Assembly: GCA_003244145.1 (NCBI GenBank)
Contig: QHBM01000084.1
Coordinates: forward strand, 72,871 to 105,468
Length of the DNA: 32,598 bases
Reading direction: 5' to 3'
Source: Chthoniobacterales bacterium
GTDB taxonomy: Bacteria > Verrucomicrobiota > Verrucomicrobiia > Chthoniobacterales > UBA10450
The notes beneath the pieces were generated by a model. The model worked only from the letters and a program-made list of their open reading frames with translations, had not been told where the DNA came from and searched no databases. This document shows positions 22,909-30,903 of the stretch, piece by piece. A program made the translations under genes and the position numbers. Position 1 is the stretch's first letter, and the number at the start of each line of letters is the position of its first letter.

Positions 22909-23859
22909 ATGCAATCTGTAAGAGGGCTCCATCACGTCACGGCCATCGCCGGGCCGGCCCAGGAAAATCTCGATTTCTACGCGGGCGTGCTCGGCCTGCG
23001 GCTAGTGAAGAAGAGTGTGAACCAGGATGATCCGGGCACGTATCATCTTTTCTACGCCGACGCCGAAGGTCATCCCGGAACCGACCTGACATTTTTTCCA
23101 TGGGCGCAGATGGCGCCGAGTCGCGAGGGTCATGGGCTGAGCAGCGAAGTCTCGCTCGCCGTGCCGCCGGGCAGTCTCACTTTTTGGGCCAGCCGGTTGC
23201 AACGCTGCGGCGTGACCATGTCCGCGCCCGAAGTGCGTTTCGGCCAACAGGTCTTGCCGTTCCGTGATCCGCACGGGCTCCACGTCGCGCTGGTGGAAAG
23301 CGAGGATTCGTTAGGCCGGACTTTCACTCCATGGGACGGAAGTCCAATTCCAGTCGAGCAGCAGATTCGCGGCTTGGAAAGCGCGCGGCTGGTGGAACGC
23401 GACCTGGTCCGCACGACCTCGTTTCTATTGAGCGCGATGGATTTCACCCATCTTGGCAGCGAGAACGGCTGGAATCGCTATGGGGTGGGGGAAGGAAAAT
23501 CCGGGACCTATGTCGATGTGCGCGAAATGCCGACGGCCAATCGCGGCGCGTGGGGCACCGGCAGCATTCATCATCTCGCCTGGCGCGTGGACGATGAAGC
23601 GCACCAGCTCGCAGTTCGCCAGCGCTTGAGCGACGGCGGCTCGCGACCGACGCTGGTCATCGATCGCTTTTGGTTCAAGTCGGTTTATTTCCCGGAGCCC
23701 GGCGGCGTTCTCTTCGAGCTGGCGACCGAAGGCCCCGGGTTCGGCGTTGACGAGGACCCGGCGCATCTTGGCGAATCGCTGGTGCTGCCGCCTTGGTTGG
23801 AGAAGGATCGCACCGGGATTGAATCAGTTCTTCCCAAGCTGACACCACCGCGCAAGTAG
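22909..23859 (+). CDS. VOC family ring-cleaving dioxygenase (MhqO/LinE-like)
   Basis: The 316-residue product has two vicinal-oxygen-chelate modules in tandem. Module one begins SVRGLHHVTAIAGPAQENLD, with the expected metal-binding H near residue 8. Its second half holds DPHGLHVALVE. Module two begins GSIHHLAWRVDDEA with another metal-ligand H, and ends GGVLFELATEGPGF with the third-ligand E. GLRLVKKSVNQDDPGTYHLF is typical of the MhqA/MhqO hydroquinone-dioxygenase-like group. The likely reaction is extradiol or hydroquinone ring cleavage using Fe(II) or Mn(II), but the substrate cannot be read from sequence. The start is ATG 22909; longer in-frame starts run into the previous gene. Confidence 0.9.
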   Translation: MQSVRGLHHVTAIAGPAQENLDFYAGVLGLRLVKKSVNQDDPGTYHLFYADAEGHPGTDLTFFPWAQMAPSREGHGLSSEVSLAVPPGSLTFWASRLQRCGVTMSAPEVRFGQQVLPFRDPHGLHVALVESEDSLGRTFTPWDGSPIPVEQQIRGLESARLVERDLVRTTSFLLSAMDFTHLGSENGWNRYGVGEGKSGTYVDVREMPTANRGAWGTGSIHHLAWRVDDEAHQLAVRQRLSDGGSRPTLVIDRFWFKSVYFPEPGGVLFELATEGPGFGVDEDPAHLGESLVLPPWLEKDRTGIESVLPKLTPPRK

Positions 23860-23925
23860 CGACCTCGCGTCCGTCTAGGAACTTGCGCGTTAGAGGCTTG
23901 TAAGGCCGGAACGCGTCAGATATTT

Positions 23926-25743
23926 ATGTCCGCCGTGTCACCTCGTCCGACCATTTTTATTTCCGCCGTCAGCAAGGAGCTGCGCAGTGCGCGCCAGCTT
24001 GTTGCCAACACCCTGACCTTTCTCGGTTACGAACCGATTTGGCAGGACATTTTCGGCACCGAAACTGGCGACCTTCGGCAAATGCTGCGGAGTCAAATCG
24101 ACCAAAGCAAAGGTGTCGTCCAATTGGTTGGGCAATGCTATGGCGCGGAACCGCCCACACCGGATCCGGAGTTCGGACGGGTGAGCTACACGCAATACGA
24201 AGCGCTCTACGCGCGGAAAAAGGGAATCAAGGTCTGGTACCTTTTCATGGACGAGAACTTCCCGATCGATCCGCATGAACCCGAACCAGAGGAGGTCCGG
24301 CAACTCCAGGCGGCGTATCGAAATGTTCTCAAGGTCGATACCCACCTTTTCCACCCGCTGAAGACACGCGAAGCGCTGGAGGCCGGCGTCCTTAAGCTGC
24401 GCGACGATCTCACCCAGTTGCGCAAGGGCGCGAAACGTTGGGCCTGGATGATAGCAGCGCTTCTCGTCTTTGTGGCGCTCCTTGCGCTCTGGCTGGTTTG
24501 GGGACAGGGCCGCATGTCCACCAAGATCGATAAGAGCCAGGTGACCTTGGAGAAGATCGCCGACCGATTCGAAGCGCTCTCCTCGAACGGAGGAATCATT
24601 CAAAACGCCAAGACGCCCGAGGAGCATTATCATAATGCGCGCATCCACGAGTTGGGCGGAAATTTTTCCGCCGCGCGCAAGGAATACACCAATTATCTCT
24701 TTTCCAATCTCGAGGCGATCGATCCGTGGCTGAGCTACCTGGCGATGCTCAAGTCCGCAGAGGGCAAGGCGGGCGCGGCTGAAGCCATGCGCTACATGGC
24801 TGACAAGCTCAAGCCGCCAACCGTTTCCTACCAAACCGCGATGGCGCTTCTCGAAGATGGTGATGCCCGGATCGCAAAACTAACGAAGCTCGCTGAGGCG
24901 AACCCCGATTTCGGTCCGCTCCCCTGGCTTATTAGCCAGGAATTTTCCGAGGCTCGAAAGGGTGATCAAACCCTCGCCGACCAGCGTGCGGAAAAAGAAT
25001 GGCTCGAGAAATTTCGCGCAGCGCATGCCGCGGGAAAGTTCGAAAAATATTTCCTCGATAAAAAAGAATCACAGAAATGGATCGAAGCGGCCGACGCGCG
25101 TTGGGCCAAGCTCACCAGCACACCGGAGACTGTCCTGGAAAATCCGGTCGCGCTTACCGCGCAGGAAAGCAATGGCGGTTGGTCCATTATTTTCACCCTG
25201 TCCGATTTCAAGGCGAAGGAGCTTTTCTACAAACTGGACGGCAAAGGCGATTTCCAATCGACCGGTCAACTTCCGTACAAGAATCCGCAGACCGGTATGC
25301 CGATGATCAACACCAACGTTCCGCTGCCGAATCTTCCGCCCGGTGAGCACACGGTCGAAGTGAAATATACGGATAAGAATGGGAAAACGAACGGTCCCTA
25401 CACGCTCAAGTTTTCTACCGGCGACGAGCGGCTGGCGCAGGGCAAGATGATTCTGAATATGACCGCGGGCTCGTGGCTGGAGTTCCGCGATTTCCAAGGG
25501 AAAGTGATACTCTATTTCACTCACCTGATATCTTATAGATCGGTCCTGAAAGAGATCCGATATTCGCTGAATAGCGACGCGCTGGACAAAACGTTCCCGT
25601 TCAAGCCAACCGACAAGACGTTCGAGGTTGGTGACGAACAGCTCCTGATCTACGTGCCCCCCGATACCCAGTTTGCGAGTGTGCAGGTAACGTTCAAGGA
25701 CGACACAAAATCCGCGGTGCAGAAAGTCCTGCGGAAGAAATAG
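23926..25743 (+). CDS. DUF4062 domain protein with central membrane anchor
   Basis: A 605-residue protein. Residues about 8-100 are a DUF4062 domain: TIFISAVSKELRSARQ, FGTETGDLRQMLRSQIDQ, VVQLVGQCYGAEP, SYTQYEALYARKKG. DUF4062 is thought to be related to TIR-like folds and usually heads STAND NTPases or other signalling proteins. Here no NTPase follows. There is instead one transmembrane helix (about 174-193, WMIAALLVFVALLALWLVWG), then helical tetratricopeptide-like material (about 230-330, HYHNARIHELGGNFSAARKE), then a probable beta-sandwich C-terminus (about 410-605, FTLSDFKAKELFYKLDGKG, PPGEHTVEVKYTDKNG). This puts the DUF4062 domain in the cytoplasm and the sensing or binding part outside it. 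Function is unknown. The gene stands alone, convergent with the broken S9 gene. Confidence 0.85.
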   Translation: MSAVSPRPTIFISAVSKELRSARQLVANTLTFLGYEPIWQDIFGTETGDLRQMLRSQIDQSKGVVQLVGQCYGAEPPTPDPEFGRVSYTQYEALYARKKGIKVWYLFMDENFPIDPHEPEPEEVRQLQAAYRNVLKVDTHLFHPLKTREALEAGVLKLRDDLTQLRKGAKRWAWMIAALLVFVALLALWLVWGQGRMSTKIDKSQVTLEKIADRFEALSSNGGIIQNAKTPEEHYHNARIHELGGNFSAARKEYTNYLFSNLEAIDPWLSYLAMLKSAEGKAGAAEAMRYMADKLKPPTVSYQTAMALLEDGDARIAKLTKLAEANPDFGPLPWLISQEFSEARKGDQTLADQRAEKEWLEKFRAAHAAGKFEKYFLDKKESQKWIEAADARWAKLTSTPETVLENPVALTAQESNGGWSIIFTLSDFKAKELFYKLDGKGDFQSTGQLPYKNPQTGMPMINTNVPLPNLPPGEHTVEVKYTDKNGKTNGPYTLKFSTGDERLAQGKMILNMTAGSWLEFRDFQGKVILYFTHLISYRSVLKEIRYSLNSDALDKTFPFKPTDKTFEVGDEQLLIYVPPDTQFASVQVTFKDDTKSAVQKVLRKK

Positions 25744-25747
25744 GTGC

Positions 25748-25772
25748 GGGCGATTTCGGGATCAATCGTCCC
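25748..25772. terminator. Imperfect hairpin between convergent genes
   Basis: GGGCGATT (25748-25755), an 8-base loop, and AATCG-t-CCC (25764-25772) give an eight-pair stem with one bulged base between the DUF4062 gene and the broken S9 gene. No strong T-run follows on either strand, so a terminator role is only suggested by position. Confidence 0.3.
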
Positions 25773-27596
25773 TACTTTGATTTCAAGATGTTGTCGAAGA
25801 ACTCGACGATGCGGGTCTGGCGGCGGAGCCGCAGCAGCGGCTCGCTTACCATGTGGGTGCCGAGCAGCGGCAGAAAATTGAAAGTCTTGCCCGCATTGAA
25901 AAGCGCATCGGAAAGTTGCATCGAGTGCTGCGCATAGACGTTGTCGTCCGTCAGGCCATGAATGAGTAGGAGCGGCTGGCGCAGATCATTCGCGTAGGTG
26001 AGGACGCTGCTCGCGCGATATCCCTCGGCATTTTCCGACGGCAGCCCGAGATAACGCTCGGTGTAATGCGTGTCGTAATTCTCCCAGGTCACCACCGGCG
26101 CGCCGGCGACCGCGCAGCGAAAAATTTCCGGACGCCGGCTGATCGCCATCGCGGAAAAATATCCGCCGAAAGACCAGCCGACCACGCCAACACGTTTGAG
26201 ATCCATCGCGGGTTCCTGTTTCGCGAGTGCCTGCAAACCGGCGATCTGATCGCCGAGTGCGACATCGATCAGATTCCCGCGGATCGCGCGTTCCCATTCG
26301 CGGCCGTGGCCCGGCGTGCCACGGCCATCCAGCGCGACTACGATGTAACCGCGGCCCGCCATCCATTGATCGATCATGTAACGGTCGGGCTGTGCCAGCC
26401 CTTTTTGTGGCCGGGGCCGGCGTAAACATCGCGGATCACCGGATAATGATTCCCTTTTTTAAAATCACGCGGCCGCACAATGGCTGCGTCCATGGCTTGA
26501 GCACCGGCAGTCCGGGTTAAAACCCCCGTCCGTCCTTTTGCCAAACCGGTATTGGTTTGTGCGGGAGATTGAGCCAGGCCGCGTCTTTCTCGCGCAGGAG
26601 TTCGCGAGTCGTGCCGGTGGCCGGATCGACTGCCACTAAAATTTCTTCCTGCTGGGCGCGATTTTGCACGAGAACGCAAAGCGGTGCCGCGGCTTCCGCC
26701 CAAACGACGCGCGCGAGATAAGGAAATCTCTCACGGTCCCATTCGATGCAGCGGGTGGCGCCGCCGCCGCGCGCGACCAGACCGAGCCGGACCTTCGCGT
26801 TATTGGTTCCCGCGCGCGGATAAAAATTTTTGACCGGCGCGGTCTCTGGATGCAACGGGTCCGCGATGAAACGGCTCTCCACGCCGCTATTGTCGCTTTC
26901 CTGATAAACAATTGTTTGTGAATCGGGCGCCCACCAGAATCCTTCGTGCCGATCCATTTCCTCCTGGGCCACGAACTCAGCCACGCCATGCTGCAGCGTT
27001 TCGTTCGCGCCCGAAGTCAGCGCCACGTCCGCCTGCGTTTCCAGGTCGATCACATGGAGATCGCCCCCGCTTTCCGCCGCGACGGCGCGGCCATCGGGAG
27101 AAAAATGCGGATCGATCCAACTGCGGCCTGGCAATTCCGTGATCTGCGAATCGGCGCGCGTGATGACATAAAGTTTGCTCGAGAGTGTCACGAGCAGTTT
27201 CCCGCCATCTTTCGACAACTGAAAATTGGTGAAGCCGCGCAGGCTTTGCCGCTCGCGCTCGCGCCGGCTCCGCTCTTCCGACGTGAGTTTTTCCTCCGCG
27301 CCCTGGAGCAATTTCTCCGGAGTCAGGATTTCGCGCAGCTTCGCATCGGCGATCGTGAATTCGTAAAGACGGAGGACGGGATCGCGGGCGCCGCCGCGGA
27401 GAAAAATTACAGCTTTCCCATCCGGCGTGAGTTGGGGCGAGACGGGCTGGCCTAACGAATAATTGCGCGTCTCGACCAGCTCGCGGAAATAACGCAGATC
27501 GACCGACTCCGGCTCCGCCGCGCCAACCGGTGCGGCCATGAAGGCTGGCAGAATTATTGCGAACGCAGCGGAGCAGGGGAAACGATGAAGTCGCAT
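25772..27596 (-). pseudogene. Broken S9 family peptidase (dipeptidyl-peptidase IV/prolyl oligopeptidase-like)
   Basis: Three frames spell one S9 peptidase. Frame one (27596-26517) has a signal peptide and the DPP-IV-like propeller start (RYFRELVETRNYSLGQPVSP, WAPDSQTIVYQ), then stops after PVWQKDGRGF. Frame two (about 26516-26374) enters at AAIVRPRDFKKGNHYPVI and gives VYAGPGHKKGWHSPTV, the start of the catalytic domain. Frame three (about 26377-25772) holds MIDQWMAGRGYIVVALDGRG, the nucleophile motif GWSFGGY, the acid in TDDNVYAQH, and the His in LGTHMVSEP. Intact relatives have roughly a hundred or more residues between DGRGF and AAIVRPRDF that are missing here, so a deletion of 3n+1 bases is likely there. 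The second break fits loss of one T (GTTACATG, expected GTTTACATG). The triad is intact but unreachable from the start codon. Confidence 0.85.
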
Positions 27597-27663
27597 GCTC
27601 ACGTTTTCAACCACTGCGACCGCTTTGCAAATGACGAATCAAAGGAAGCCGCGTCATGCAGGC

Positions 27664-27706
27664 AAAAAAATACGGCAGAGTGTCTCGTCACTCTGCCGCA
27701 TTTTTC
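27664..27706 (-). terminator. Intrinsic terminator after the 116-residue exported protein gene
   Basis: CGGCAGAGTG (27673-27682), loop TCTCGT, CACTCTGCCG (27689-27698): a perfect 10-base stem. On the minus strand it is followed by a run of seven T, as an intrinsic terminator should be; on the plus strand it is followed by five T, so it may work both ways. It lies about 25 bases past the stop of the gene at 27723-28073. Confidence 0.85.
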
Positions 27707-27722
27707 TTAATTGAATCTAAGC

Positions 27723-28073
27723 TTAAAATTCAAGCTGGAGATCTTTCTCGCAGAAATCGAATTTCACCGGTTTGCCTTCTTCGCCGCTGGCCCAGATCGC
27801 CTTGAACCACTGGTGGCAGGAGTCGCTGTTGGTGGACTTGTCCCAGACCAGAGTCATGGTTTCGCCCGGCTTGATCCCAGCGCCGATATCGAAGAAACCG
27901 TATTTCTCGCCATCTTCGGAAACCAGGATTTTGGTGATCAGCTCTTTGGTGGTGTTTTTCACCTTAAAGGAATAATCGCCTTCTCCGCTCAGGGCCACGC
28001 GCGGGACGAAGGCCATGACCAAAACGGCGCACGCCACGAGGGCCGTTCTCTTGAATTGAGTTTGAAGTTTCAT
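27723..28073 (-). CDS. Small exported protein of unknown function
   Basis: The product is 116 residues. A signal peptide (MKLQTQFKRTALVACAVLVM... cleaved near ALSG) precedes a compact acidic domain that looks beta-rich: DYSFKVKNTTKELITKILVS, then GEKYGFFDIGAGIKPGETMT, then LVWDKSTNSDSCHQWFKAIW and FDFCEKDLQLEF. Two cysteines in the mature part (SCHQW and FCEKD) could form a disulfide in the periplasm. I do not recognise a named family. The gene stands alone with its own intrinsic terminator and an A-rich leader, which suggests independent and perhaps strong expression. Confidence 0.75.
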   Translation of the reverse strand: MKLQTQFKRTALVACAVLVMAFVPRVALSGEGDYSFKVKNTTKELITKILVSEDGEKYGFFDIGAGIKPGETMTLVWDKSTNSDSCHQWFKAIWASGEEGKPVKFDFCEKDLQLEF

Positions 28074-28182
28074 AATTGTTTTCGGTTTTTTTGTGAGTTG
28101 TGATTGATCTACCAGCCGAGCTTAATCGGCGAACCATTTCGCAACCGCAAACAATATCGCGCCCGTTCCCGGCGATCGCTCG

Positions 28183-28626
28183 TCAATAAACCCGGTAATC
28201 TGCCACGGACCAATGCCCGGCGTCGTGGCTGAGAATCACGCGCTCGGCCGCAAGCGCCTTGTGTTCGAAGGAGGTTCGAAAAAGTATGCTTTCGTAGCGT
28301 CCGTCGGGCGAGCCGGTGAGTTTGCGGGTGAAGGCCGCACCGATAAACGAGCGCGCCAGAACCTGGCCAAAGGGGACCCGTCGGCCTTCCATGGAACGAA
28401 CGAACTGCTCCTGCGTGGTGGAGGCGCGAAGTCGCGCCGGTTCCATCCCGTAGGCATGCGCGTAATCGGCCGCGTCGATCAGGGCGAGCCATTCCAGCGC
28501 AGCAGCGTGCGCCTCTTTTTCACGGACACGTTTTTCCGCGAGCGATCGGGAGACCGACTGATGGATGGCGCAGCCTGGGAAAAGGAGAAAGCACAGGCCC
28601 GCAGTAAGGACGAAAACGCGTCGCAT
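28183..28626 (-). CDS. DUF4019 family lipoprotein
   Basis: The product is 147 residues. The signal sequence MRRVFVLTAGLCFLLFPGC ends in a lipobox (FPGC), so C19 is the likely lipidated residue. The mature part has the DUF4019 pattern: AALEWLALIDAADYAHAYGM near residues 42-61, then FGQVLARSFIGAAFTRKL, and a final strand GHWSVADYRVY. DUF4019 is a small NTF2-like-looking domain of unknown role, often on lipoproteins. It ends about 110 bases before the next gene on the strand. Its upstream neighbour region (28627-28903) holds hairpins. Confidence 0.82.
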   Translation of the reverse strand: MRRVFVLTAGLCFLLFPGCAIHQSVSRSLAEKRVREKEAHAAALEWLALIDAADYAHAYGMEPARLRASTTQEQFVRSMEGRRVPFGQVLARSFIGAAFTRKLTGSPDGRYESILFRTSFEHKALAAERVILSHDAGHWSVADYRVY

Positions 28627-28786
28627 CGTTTCGACGGTTTAACGAGTGGCCCCCGATATCTCAATGGAAAAACCGTTTCCGCTGCTGAGATGCCCGGGGT
28701 TGGGGGGAACAGCCGGCGGTAAAGGGGACAGCCCATTCCGGTACAAAACGCTCTTCAAGGGCGTAATACGAGAAACGGGAGTCGAA

Positions 28787-28821
28787 GTTCGAAAATTTCT
28801 TTCGAACGATTGAAAAATCGT
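28787..28821. repeat. Two adjacent hairpins in the longest intergenic region
   Basis: GTTCGAAA (28787-28794), loop ATTTC, TTTCGAAC (28800-28807) is a perfect 8-base stem. ACGATT (28806-28811), loop GAAA, AATCGT (28816-28821) is a 6-base stem with a GNRA tetraloop. They share two bases. They lie in the 277 bases between the DUF4019 gene and the small exported protein gene, where I see no convincing coding frame. A structured leader of the DUF4019 gene or a small RNA are both possible. Confidence 0.4.
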
Positions 28822-28903
28822 CGCAGAGCCGTGTCTGCCCCTGGGTTTTCCGACTCGCGACAGAGGGGGCGGCCACGTCTCCAAGGCCGAACTTACCGAC
28901 GGA

Positions 28904-29197
28904 CTATTTGCTCTTTGTTCGAACGATTACAGCGGCCACGTCCGTGGTATCGACCACGGCTTCGAAAAATTCCGCACCGGTCAATTGAGAAAGGTGAACA
29001 AGCTTGTCTCCGACCTTCTCTACTTTTCCACCGAGCTTTTCTCCGGATTTCATCCGCAGCTCGACCATCTGGCCGGTGTTGCGTTGCAGAATGCTGACGA
29101 TCGTATCCGAGGGCTGCAATTCGATTTTGTTTTGGGCGAATGCCGCGGAGCAAGCAAGGGTGAGGGCGACGGCAATAATAAGGGACAGGCGTTTCAT
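28904..29197 (-). CDS. Small exported protein with an Sm-like domain
   Basis: The product is 97 residues. A signal peptide (MKRLSLIIAVALTLACSAAFA) precedes a single small domain. GQMVELRMKSGEKLGGKVEK, then VGDKLVHLSQL, and finally VVDTTDVAAVIV resemble the Sm/LSm beta-barrel strand order (Sm1-like GxxVxVxLxxGxxxxGxV, later I..AV). The Sm resemblance is inference by eye. Export makes an RNA-binding role unlikely; Sm-like barrels also serve in membrane and envelope proteins. The start is ATG 29197 for its clean signal sequence; the longer frame upstream overlaps the divergent YggS gene. Confidence 0.72.
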   Translation of the reverse strand: MKRLSLIIAVALTLACSAAFAQNKIELQPSDTIVSILQRNTGQMVELRMKSGEKLGGKVEKVGDKLVHLSQLTGAEFFEAVVDTTDVAAVIVRTKSK

Positions 29198-29297
29198 GAT
29201 CGGATTGTTCTGCCGGAGAACGGCGTGGCTTGCCAGAGAATAGTTGCGGCGATGTCTGCGGGCTTGCCGCTCGATTGCAGCGGTGGGAAATTCACGC

Positions 29298-30017
29298 GTG
29301 GAGGAAATCGGCCAGAACCTAGAGCGCGTGCGGACGCAGATCGCGGACGCCGCGAAAAGGAGCGGGCGTTCTGCGGACGAGATCGAGCTTGTCGCCATTT
29401 CGAAAACTCACGAAGTAGAAAAGGTCCACGCCGCTTTCGACGCCGGCCAGCGGCTCTTCGGCGAGAGCCGTGTCCAGGAAGCGCGCGCGAAAATTCCGCT
29501 CCTGCCTTCAGCCGCGCGCTGGCATTTCGTCGGGCGGCTCCAGAAAAATAAGATTCGTCACGCGGTGCCGCTCTTCGAACTTTTCCACAGCGTCGATTCC
29601 ATCGAACTGGCGCGCGACATGAACCGGATCGCGGAGGAAGAAGGCTTGCATCCGCGCGTCCTGCTCGAAGTGAACCTGGCGGGCGAGGGGAGCAAGATCG
29701 GTTTCGCGCCGGATGCTCTCCGTGCCGGAATGGAAACGCTCCTCGCCTTTCCCCGCCTGATGGTCGAAGGCCTCATGACCATTCCGCCCCTGGCACCCGA
29801 GGGCGAAGCGTCTCGTCCATTCTTTATCGCCCTGCGTGAGTTGAAGGAACAAATCGAGAAGGAATTCGGTGCGCCACTGCCACAACTTTCCATGGGGATG
29901 AGCGGCGATTTTCCTGTCGCGATCGAAGAAGGCGCCACGCTAGTGCGGGTCGGCACTGCGATATTTGGAAAACGGACGCCCGCCAAGGTCCGCGCGGAAA
30001 GAGCCGGCGAGATCTAG
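29298..30017 (+). CDS. yggS: YggS/PLPBP family pyridoxal 5'-phosphate homeostasis protein
   Basis: The product is about 239 residues from GTG 29298 ([15 protein letters not shown]), preceded by a GGTGGGAAA Shine-Dalgarno-like stretch; several upstream GTG/TTG codons are possible but would add non-homologous residues. The PLP lysine is K36 in LVAISKTH. Other family marks are [44 protein letters not shown], and [28 protein letters not shown], which binds the cofactor phosphate. This single-domain TIM barrel has no known enzyme activity and buffers free PLP and amino/keto acid pools. It is followed after 10 bases by DUF971. It diverges from the small Sm-like exported protein gene. Confidence 0.95.
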   Translation: MEEIGQNLERVRTQIADAAKRSGRSADEIELVAISKTHEVEKVHAAFDAGQRLFGESRVQEARAKIPLLPSAARWHFVGRLQKNKIRHAVPLFELFHSVDSIELARDMNRIAEEEGLHPRVLLEVNLAGEGSKIGFAPDALRAGMETLLAFPRLMVEGLMTIPPLAPEGEASRPFFIALRELKEQIEKEFGAPLPQLSMGMSGDFPVAIEEGATLVRVGTAIFGKRTPAKVRAERAGEI

Positions 30018-30027
30018 GAAACACAGC

Positions 30028-30342
30028 ATGCGAACTGAGCTAAAGAACATCCAGTTGATCGGTCGAGAACTGGCGGTGCAATGGAACGACGGTGACGAAT
30101 CTTACTTTCAGCTCGAGCGCCTGCGTCGCGCTTGCCCTTGCGCCGCCTGTGGGGGGGAGCCGGATGTGCTTGGAAATATTTCCCGGCCGGATGTCAGTTA
30201 CATGTCTTCGAGTTTTGATTTAGTCGGCTGGCAAATGATCGGCAGCTACGCGCTGCAACCGCAGTGGGGTGATGGGCACAGCACGGGACTATACTCCTTC
30301 CAATATCTTCGCCGTCTCGCGGCGGCCCCTTCGAAATCCTAG
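30028..30342 (+). CDS. DUF971 domain protein (GBBH-like N-terminal domain)
   Basis: The product is 104 residues. It matches the DUF971/gamma-butyrobetaine-hydroxylase-like N-terminal domain: ELAVQWNDGDESYFQLERLR, RRACPCAACGGE (the conserved paired cysteines), FDLVGWQMIGSYALQPQWG, and DGHSTGLYSFQYLRRL. In eukaryotic hydroxylases this domain binds zinc; in bacteria it often stands alone near Fe-S or folate genes with no agreed role. The start is ATG 30028 with AGGAA eight bases upstream, right after the YggS stop. The paired cysteines are intact, so metal binding is plausible. Confidence 0.9.
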   Translation: MRTELKNIQLIGRELAVQWNDGDESYFQLERLRRACPCAACGGEPDVLGNISRPDVSYMSSSFDLVGWQMIGSYALQPQWGDGHSTGLYSFQYLRRLAAAPSKS

Positions 30343-30396
30343 TCCGATCCGGGAGCAGGAGTGGGACTTGACGGGTCTGGTAGGCTCTACATTCCC

Positions 30397-30858
30397 GTGA
30401 CGCGAACGATCAAAGCCTCGCTTCTGTTCTTCCTCTTTTCGCTTTGCGCCTCGGCTATTGTCGTGACCCATCAGGTGCGCTCCCAGGCGCCGCCGCCCGC
30501 GCCGCACGAGCTTTTCGCTGCGGTTGAGAAACAACTCGCGGCCTTGCGTGCGGCCGATTACTCCAGCGCCTATCGCCACGCCGCGAGCGGGGTGCAGCAG
30601 AAATTCACCGCGCCGCAATTCGAGGCCATGATCCGCCATGATTACGGCGACATGATGAACGCGCAGCGCGTCGAATTTGGCTCGGTGAAGGTCAGTGGCT
30701 CAACGGCGGTGGTGCAGGTGTTTTTCCGAGGTGCCGGCGGTTCTGCGCGCTCCTTCCTCTACAGTCTGATCGCCGAAGACAATTCGTGGAAAATAAACGG
30801 CGTCCAGTTGATGGAAAGTGTGCCCTACGAGTCCCAGCTCACCGGTTTGCACATTTAG
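30397..30858 (+). CDS. DUF4864-like exported protein
   Basis: About 153 residues from GTG 30397, or 165 from GTG 30361; I prefer the shorter form because it begins with the signal sequence (TRTIKASLLFFLFSLCASA). The mature part reads ELFAAVEKQLAALRAADYSS, AYRHAASGVQQKFTAPQFEA, MIRHDYGDM, and ends with strands GSTAVVQVFF and SFLYSLIAEDNSWKINGVQL. This matches the DUF4864 pattern, an NTF2-like-looking domain of unknown role. It is reminiscent of the DUF4019 lipoprotein at 28183-28626 (AADYxxAY near the start). It follows DUF971 by 54 bases and is the last gene before a REP-like palindrome. Confidence 0.72.
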   Translation: MTRTIKASLLFFLFSLCASAIVVTHQVRSQAPPPAPHELFAAVEKQLAALRAADYSSAYRHAASGVQQKFTAPQFEAMIRHDYGDMMNAQRVEFGSVKVSGSTAVVQVFFRGAGGSARSFLYSLIAEDNSWKINGVQLMESVPYESQLTGLHI

Positions 30859-30861
30859 CGT

Positions 30862-30887
30862 TGTAGCCGCGTCGCTCGGTCGACGCG
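30862..30887. repeat. REP-like palindrome (single unit)
   Basis: TGTAGCC, then GCGTCG, loop CTCGGT, CGACGC: a 6- to 7-base stem. Layout and flanks match one arm of the pair at 19979-20041: TGTAGC at the start and a CTCKGT loop, but with different, self-consistent stem bases. It sits between the convergent DUF4864 and mannose-6-phosphate isomerase genes. Confidence 0.6.
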
Positions 30888-30903
30888 AATCTCCGGCGGA
30901 GTT

